Positions 6,608 through 9,410 of a stretch of 9,410 nt of DNA are shown here, one piece after another. This DNA is from an uncultured Desulfovibrio sp. (GTDB lineage: Bacteria > Desulfobacterota > Desulfovibrionia > Desulfovibrionales > Desulfovibrionaceae), in NCBI GenBank assembly GCA_900547595.1, contig URHE01000072.1:1-9410 (forward strand), read 5' to 3'. Below the pieces are notes generated by a model that did no database searches, was not told the DNA's origin, and saw only the letters and a list, made by a program, of their open reading frames with translations. How positions within the stretch are numbered: the first letter of the stretch is position 1; each line of letters starts with the position of its first letter. Position numbers and translations under genes: made by a program.

Positions 6608-8263
6608 ATGAGCGGACCCCGCCTCACCATCACCCCCCTTGGGGGACTCGGCGAAATCGGCCTCAACTGCCAGCTCTGGGAAAGCGGCGACGGCGTGGTC
6701 ATGGTGGACTGCGGCCTCATGTTTCCGGACGACGCCCATCTCGGCGTGGATGTCCTCATCCCGCATTTCGGCGCGGTGCGCGAAGTGCGCGACAGGCTCC
6801 TCGGCATCGTGCTCACCCACGGCCACGAGGACCACATCGGGGCGTTGCCCTGGATCGTGCCGGAGCTCAAGAATGCCCGCATCTTCGGCTCGCGCTTCAC
6901 CCTTGCCCTGGTGGAGCACAAGCTGCGGGAGCACGAGCTGCTCAACCGCGTGGAACTCTGCCCCGTGGACGCAAAGACCGTCCAGCCCCTGGGGGACCTG
7001 GTCTTTCATTTCATCCCGGTCTGCCACTCCATCCCGCACGGCTTCGGCCTGGGGGTGGAAACGCCCGTGGGCCGCGTGATCCACAGCGGCGATTTCAAGA
7101 TCGACCCCATGCCGCTGGCGGGTTCGGGCACGGACCTGGCCGCCTTTCGCGAATTTGCCGGCCCGGATGGCGCGCGGCTTCTGCTCGCCGACTCCACCAA
7201 CGTGCTGCGCGAGGGGCGCTCCCTCACCGAGCGGGAGGTCAAGGCATCGCTGGAGCGCGTCTTTGCCGCCGCCCGCGGCCGCATCGTGGTCACGCTCTTC
7301 TCCAGCCACATCCAGCGCATCCAGGAAGTCTGCGACCTTGCGCGCCACTATGGCCGCGCGGTCATCATCAGCGGCAAATCACTGGCCAACAATATCGACA
7401 TCGCCGCGCAACTGGGCTTCCTCACGCTGCCGCCCGAATTTTTCAACGCCCACAACGGCGTGCCCGAACTGCCGGACGACAAGGTGGTGCTGGTGGTCAC
7501 GGGCGCCCAGGGGGAACCGCTTTCCGCGCTTTCGCGCATGGTCTGGGGCGGGCACCGTCAGCTCTCCATCCGCGAGGGCGATACGGTGGTCATGAGTTCC
7601 CGCGTCATCCCCGGCAATGCCCGGCCCATCTCGCGCCTGATCAATGAAATGTACCGCCTCGGCGCGGAAGTGCTCTATGAAAGCTCGCACGCGGTCCACG
7701 CCTCGGGCCATGCCCACCGCGAGGAACTGCGCGACCTGCTGCTGGCCGTGCGCCCCGAACTCTTCGTGCCCGTGCACGGCGAGTACCAGCACCTTGTCAT
7801 GCACGGCCGCCTGGCCGAAAGCTGCGGCGTGCGCCGGGAAAACGTCATCCTCCTGCGCGACGGCCAGCCGCTGACCATCCTGCCGCACGGGTTCCGCCTG
7901 GAAACCCCGGTGGCCGTGGAATGCACCCTGGTGGACGGCAAGGGCGTGGGCGATGTGGGCGCCTCGGTGCTGCGGGAGCGGCGCATCCTCGGCGATGAGG
8001 GCGTGGTCATCGTCGCCCTGGTGCTCGATGCGGAGACGGGGAGCGTCCTCCACGGGCCGGAAATGATCTCGCGCGGCTTCGTGTTCGAGCAGCAACTGAG
8101 CCATGTGCTCGAAGACGCCAAGTGCCTGGTGCTGGACGAACTGGAAAACGCTCCCACCAGCACGGGCCGCCTGCGCGAGAACATCCGCACCTCCCTGCGG
8201 CGCTTTTTCCGTCGCGTGCTGGAGCGCGACCCGGTGGTGGTGCCGGTCATCAGCGAAGTCTGA
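6608..8263 (+). CDS. rnj: Ribonuclease J, metallo-beta-lactamase/beta-CASP RNase
   Basis: A 551-residue protein from ATG 6608 with AAAGGAA at 6597-6603, the normal RNase J length of about 555. The frame is open upstream to 6287, but that overlaps tolC and is unlike the family. The start region reads TPLGGLGEIGLN, a hallmark of RNase J. Metal ligands: H71-x-H73-x-D75-H76 (THGHEDHIGALP), H140 (VCHSIPHG), D162 (HSGDFKID) and H390 (VPVHGEYQHL). The beta-CASP domain contains ADSTN (D195), SSHIQRIQEV, SGKSLANNIDIA, TGAQGEPLSALSRM, SSRVIPGN and the RNA-end binding motif HASGHAHREEL (364-374). The C-terminal domain is complete, ending RRFFRRVLERDPVVVPVISEV. It is a 5'-to-3' exonuclease and endonuclease in mRNA decay and rRNA maturation. 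It probably shares a transcript with tolC; an inverted-repeat-rich spacer (about 6570-6590) lies between them. Confidence 0.97.
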   Translation: MSGPRLTITPLGGLGEIGLNCQLWESGDGVVMVDCGLMFPDDAHLGVDVLIPHFGAVREVRDRLLGIVLTHGHEDHIGALPWIVPELKNARIFGSRFTLALVEHKLREHELLNRVELCPVDAKTVQPLGDLVFHFIPVCHSIPHGFGLGVETPVGRVIHSGDFKIDPMPLAGSGTDLAAFREFAGPDGARLLLADSTNVLREGRSLTEREVKASLERVFAAARGRIVVTLFSSHIQRIQEVCDLARHYGRAVIISGKSLANNIDIAAQLGFLTLPPEFFNAHNGVPELPDDKVVLVVTGAQGEPLSALSRMVWGGHRQLSIREGDTVVMSSRVIPGNARPISRLINEMYRLGAEVLYESSHAVHASGHAHREELRDLLLAVRPELFVPVHGEYQHLVMHGRLAESCGVRRENVILLRDGQPLTILPHGFRLETPVAVECTLVDGKGVGDVGASVLRERRILGDEGVVIVALVLDAETGSVLHGPEMISRGFVFEQQLSHVLEDAKCLVLDELENAPTSTGRLRENIRTSLRRFFRRVLERDPVVVPVISEV

Positions 8264-8367
8264 CGCAGCCCCGGGCAAGGGGGAACAGCCCCGCGTGACT
8301 TCCGCGCGCGGAGCTTTCCCCGCATGCGGCAGTCATTTCCCGGCATGGATCTTGCTTCCTTTTTCCC

Positions 8368-8408
8368 TGCGGGCAGCCCCGGATCCGGAGCGCCCGCATG
8401 GAGGAAGG
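8368..8408 (+). promoter_or_regulatory. Hairpin abutting a very strong ribosome binding site
   Basis: TGCGGGC (8368-8374) pairs perfectly with GCCCGCA (8392-8398), and the loop itself contains the palindrome CCGGATCCGG. The next bases are GGAGGAAGG (8400-8408), an almost ideal Shine-Dalgarno sequence 6 bases before the ATG at 8411. The hairpin ends only two bases from it. It could affect ribosome access, or be the 3' hairpin of the RNase J message; there is no T run, so a terminator role is weak. Confidence 0.4.
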
Positions 8409-8410
8409 CC

Positions 8411-8677
8411 ATGAACATCCTGTGTGACGCAAAAGACCTGCCCTACCGGCTCTGGGGCGCGGCCCTGTTGCTCAGCGCCTGTCTCCATGCCCTGCCCCCG
8501 GGAGGGGCGGCCCCCCGCGACGAACTTCCGGCGCATGCCGCCCCGGGATTCACGGTGGAAGCGCCCCAGGTCGGCCAGGTGCGCGTCATTCCGCTGGCAA
8601 ATGCCGAGCTCGTCAGCCCCTGCGCCGGGCTTCCCGCGGCATCGCCGTTGCCGGGGCGGAAGCTTGCGGAACTTTGA
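8411..8677 (+). CDS. Small hypothetical protein, probable lipoprotein
   Basis: An 88-residue frame from ATG 8411, preceded by GGAGGAAGG, the strongest ribosome binding site in the window. I do not recognise the product. The N-terminus MNILCDAKDLPYRLWGAALLLSACLHALPP has basic residues (K8, R13), a hydrophobic core (14-23) and an LSAC lipobox ending at C24, so it looks like a lipid-anchored protein with a mature part of about 65 residues. That part is Ala/Pro-rich, with a plausible folded stretch around residues 46-68 (GFTVEAPQVGQVRVIPLANAELV), which might continue a beta-rich domain. It lies 147 bases after RNase J on the same strand and converges on gmhB. Being short and in GC-rich DNA, it might be chance, but the binding site plus lipobox argue for a real gene. 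Confidence 0.5.
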   Translation: MNILCDAKDLPYRLWGAALLLSACLHALPPGGAAPRDELPAHAAPGFTVEAPQVGQVRVIPLANAELVSPCAGLPAASPLPGRKLAEL

Positions 8678-8681
8678 GACG

Positions 8682-8711
8682 GGCGCGTTCACGCCGCGCC
8701 GCCACCGGCGG
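8682..8711. terminator. GC hairpins between convergent genes, possible terminator
   Basis: GGCGCG (8682-8687) pairs with CGCGCC (8695-8700), and CCGCC (8699-8703) can alternatively pair with GGCGG (8707-8711). They sit in the 37-base gap between the small lipoprotein stop and the gmhB stop, where a terminator for either strand is expected. Neither has a T run, so the call rests mainly on position. Confidence 0.28.
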
Positions 8712-8714
8712 GAC

Positions 8715-9326
8715 TTAAATCTCCCCTGAACTGAGGATGGCGTCGCAGGCCGCCGCCAGTCCCGGCCAGACGGGCGTTCCCGGAAAGGCGGCGCGGGTGG
8801 CGCGCGCCTCGGCATCCGCAGGGTCGGGACGCAACAGGCCCGCGCGGCAGCCCGCCGCCACGCCGGCGGCCACATCCCGCTGCCGGTCGCCCAGCATCCA
8901 GGAGGCGCCGGGCGCGATGTCCAGCTCCGCGCAGGCCCGCAGGATCAGCCCCGGCAAGGGCTTGCGGCAGGAGCACGGGCCGGTGATCTCCGGCAGATGC
9001 GGGCAATGGTACCAGGCATCCGGCGCCGCCCCCAGCGGCGCGAGCGCGGCGTCCACCCAGCGCTCCAGCGCGGCCAGCGCTTCCGGCGCGAAAAGGCCGC
9101 GCGCCAGCCCGGACTGATTGCTCACCACCACCAGCAGCCACCCGGCGGCGCGAAAGCGGGCCAGGGCTTCGGGCACGCCCGGGAGCCAGCGCCAGTCCTC
9201 CGGCCTGTGGACATAGCCCAGGTCCTCGTTGAGCGTGCCGTCCCGATCCAGAAAAATGGCGCGGCGCGGGATTTTGGGCCTGGACCGTTTTGCTGAGGAA
9301 AATATCTGTCGTACAGATATTTTCAT
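8715..9326 (-). CDS. gmhB: GmhB, D-glycero-D-manno-heptose 1,7-bisphosphate 7-phosphatase
   Basis: A 203-residue HAD-superfamily phosphatase that removes the 7-phosphate of heptose bisphosphate on the way to ADP-heptose for LPS core. Motif I is FLDRDGTLN (nucleophile D27, acid/base D29). Motif II is SNQSG (69-73). The zinc site is C108-x-H110 with C118-x-C120 (CPHLPEITGPCSCRKP), which sets GmhB apart from other HAD enzymes; K122 follows. The last motif is MLGDRQRDVAAG (D148, D152). The only ATG/GTG/TTG in frame before motif I is ATG 9326; an upstream stop lies 18 bases before it. This gives about 20 residues (MKISVRQIFSSAKRSRPK) before the usual start, overlapping a perfect dyad. The nearest Shine-Dalgarno (GAAGG) is 12 bases away, poor spacing. 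The related HisB N-terminal phosphatase is less likely without histidine genes. Confidence 0.92.
   Translation of the reverse strand: MKISVRQIFSSAKRSRPKIPRRAIFLDRDGTLNEDLGYVHRPEDWRWLPGVPEALARFRAAGWLLVVVSNQSGLARGLFAPEALAALERWVDAALAPLGAAPDAWYHCPHLPEITGPCSCRKPLPGLILRACAELDIAPGASWMLGDRQRDVAAGVAAGCRAGLLRPDPADAEARATRAAFPGTPVWPGLAAACDAILSSGEI
9298..9324. promoter_or_regulatory. Perfect 12-bp inverted repeat over the gmhB start, operator-like
   Basis: GAAAATATCTGT (9298-9309), spacer CGT, then ACAGATATTTTC (9313-9324) is a 27-base perfect dyad. It is AT-rich in GC-rich surroundings and touches the gmhB start codon. The core TGT-CGT-ACA fits the GT-N3-AC pattern of FadR/PdhR-type GntR regulators. In mRNA the same bases would form a hairpin immediately after the AUG. 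It could be an operator, a translation-control hairpin or both. Confidence 0.6.
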
Positions 9327-9348
9327 CAGGTTTCGCTGCCTTCATTTC

Positions 9349-9372
9349 GGCGGAAAAGCGTGGTTTTCCGCC
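9349..9372. terminator. Perfect 9-bp hairpin upstream of gmhB
   Basis: GGCGGAAAA (9349-9357) pairs with TTTTCCGCC (9364-9372) around a 6-base loop. On the plus strand TTATT follows (9373-9377); on the minus strand GAAATG follows. On the minus strand it starts directly after the TAA of the probable upstream gene. It may be a terminator for that gene, mostly plus-strand in tail quality, or a processing hairpin between two co-transcribed genes. Confidence 0.45.
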
Positions 9373-9410
9373 TTATTCCGGCGCGGGCGTCTGCTCCCGC
9401 AGCCGCCAGA
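9373..9410 (-). CDS. C-terminal end of an unidentified minus-strand gene, partial
   Basis: On the minus strand the last 38 bases read WRLREQTPAPE then TAA at 9373-9375. The codons end almost always in G or C, like the other genes here, which favours this frame. Only 11 residues are visible, so no function can be given. A second frame runs through to a TGA overlapping the gmhB ATG (TGATG), which would mean tight coupling, but its third-position bases fit less well. Confidence 0.33.
   Translation of the reverse strand, partial: WRLREQTPAPE

Noticed and set aside
5005..6945. 646-codon open frame on the minus strand
   Set aside because: It lies opposite tolC and the start of RNase J, both clear family members. 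Its composition (many His, Arg and Gly residues) is the mirror of GC-rich codons, with no domain recognised.
8333..8875. 180-codon minus-strand frame overlapping the small lipoprotein and the gmhB end
   Set aside because: It overlaps gmhB in another frame on the same strand and is Arg/Pro-rich without any motif or good ribosome site.

Overview
The window is a GC-rich bacterial chromosome segment from a flagellated Gram-negative organism. The flagellin, with ISDVDVATEMT and SQANSMPQMALQLI near its C-terminus and an AEDYYYIKIG...CTASALGVGN middle, looks like flagellins of Desulfovibrio and relatives. A Tol system, a TolC-type outer-membrane protein and a heptose-phosphate phosphatase for LPS also point to a diderm. 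I infer Desulfovibrionaceae; no rRNA or other strong taxonomic marker is present.

Layout. Positions 1-1647 hold a minus-strand Tol operon, transcribed tolQ-tolR-tolA, with tolA running off the left edge. A 330-base divergent region (1648-1977) separates it from a plus-strand flagellin gene (1978-2862). A GC-rich hairpin follows. Next comes an overlapping OmpR-type response regulator and sensor histidine kinase pair (3026-5010), closed by another hairpin. A TolC-family outer-membrane channel (5098-6558) and a full-length ribonuclease J (6608-8263) follow on the same strand. A small probable lipoprotein gene (8411-8677) has a very strong ribosome binding site just behind a hairpin. On the minus strand, gmhB (8715-9326) converges on it. 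Its start region contains a perfect 12-bp inverted repeat. The last 38 bases probably carry the end of another minus-strand gene.

Function. Most of the window concerns the cell envelope: Tol energy transduction, flagellar filament, envelope two-component signalling, an outer-membrane exit duct and LPS core heptose synthesis. RNase J is a housekeeping RNA-decay and processing enzyme. I see no tRNA, rRNA, insertion sequence, integrase, CRISPR array or phage gene. Every main gene belongs to a known family, and I find no convincing evidence of a new multi-gene system. The best second-look items are the dyad over the gmhB start, the altered nucleotide-binding motif in the kinase, the repeats and minus-strand terminator in the tolQ-flagellin gap, and the small lipoprotein gene.
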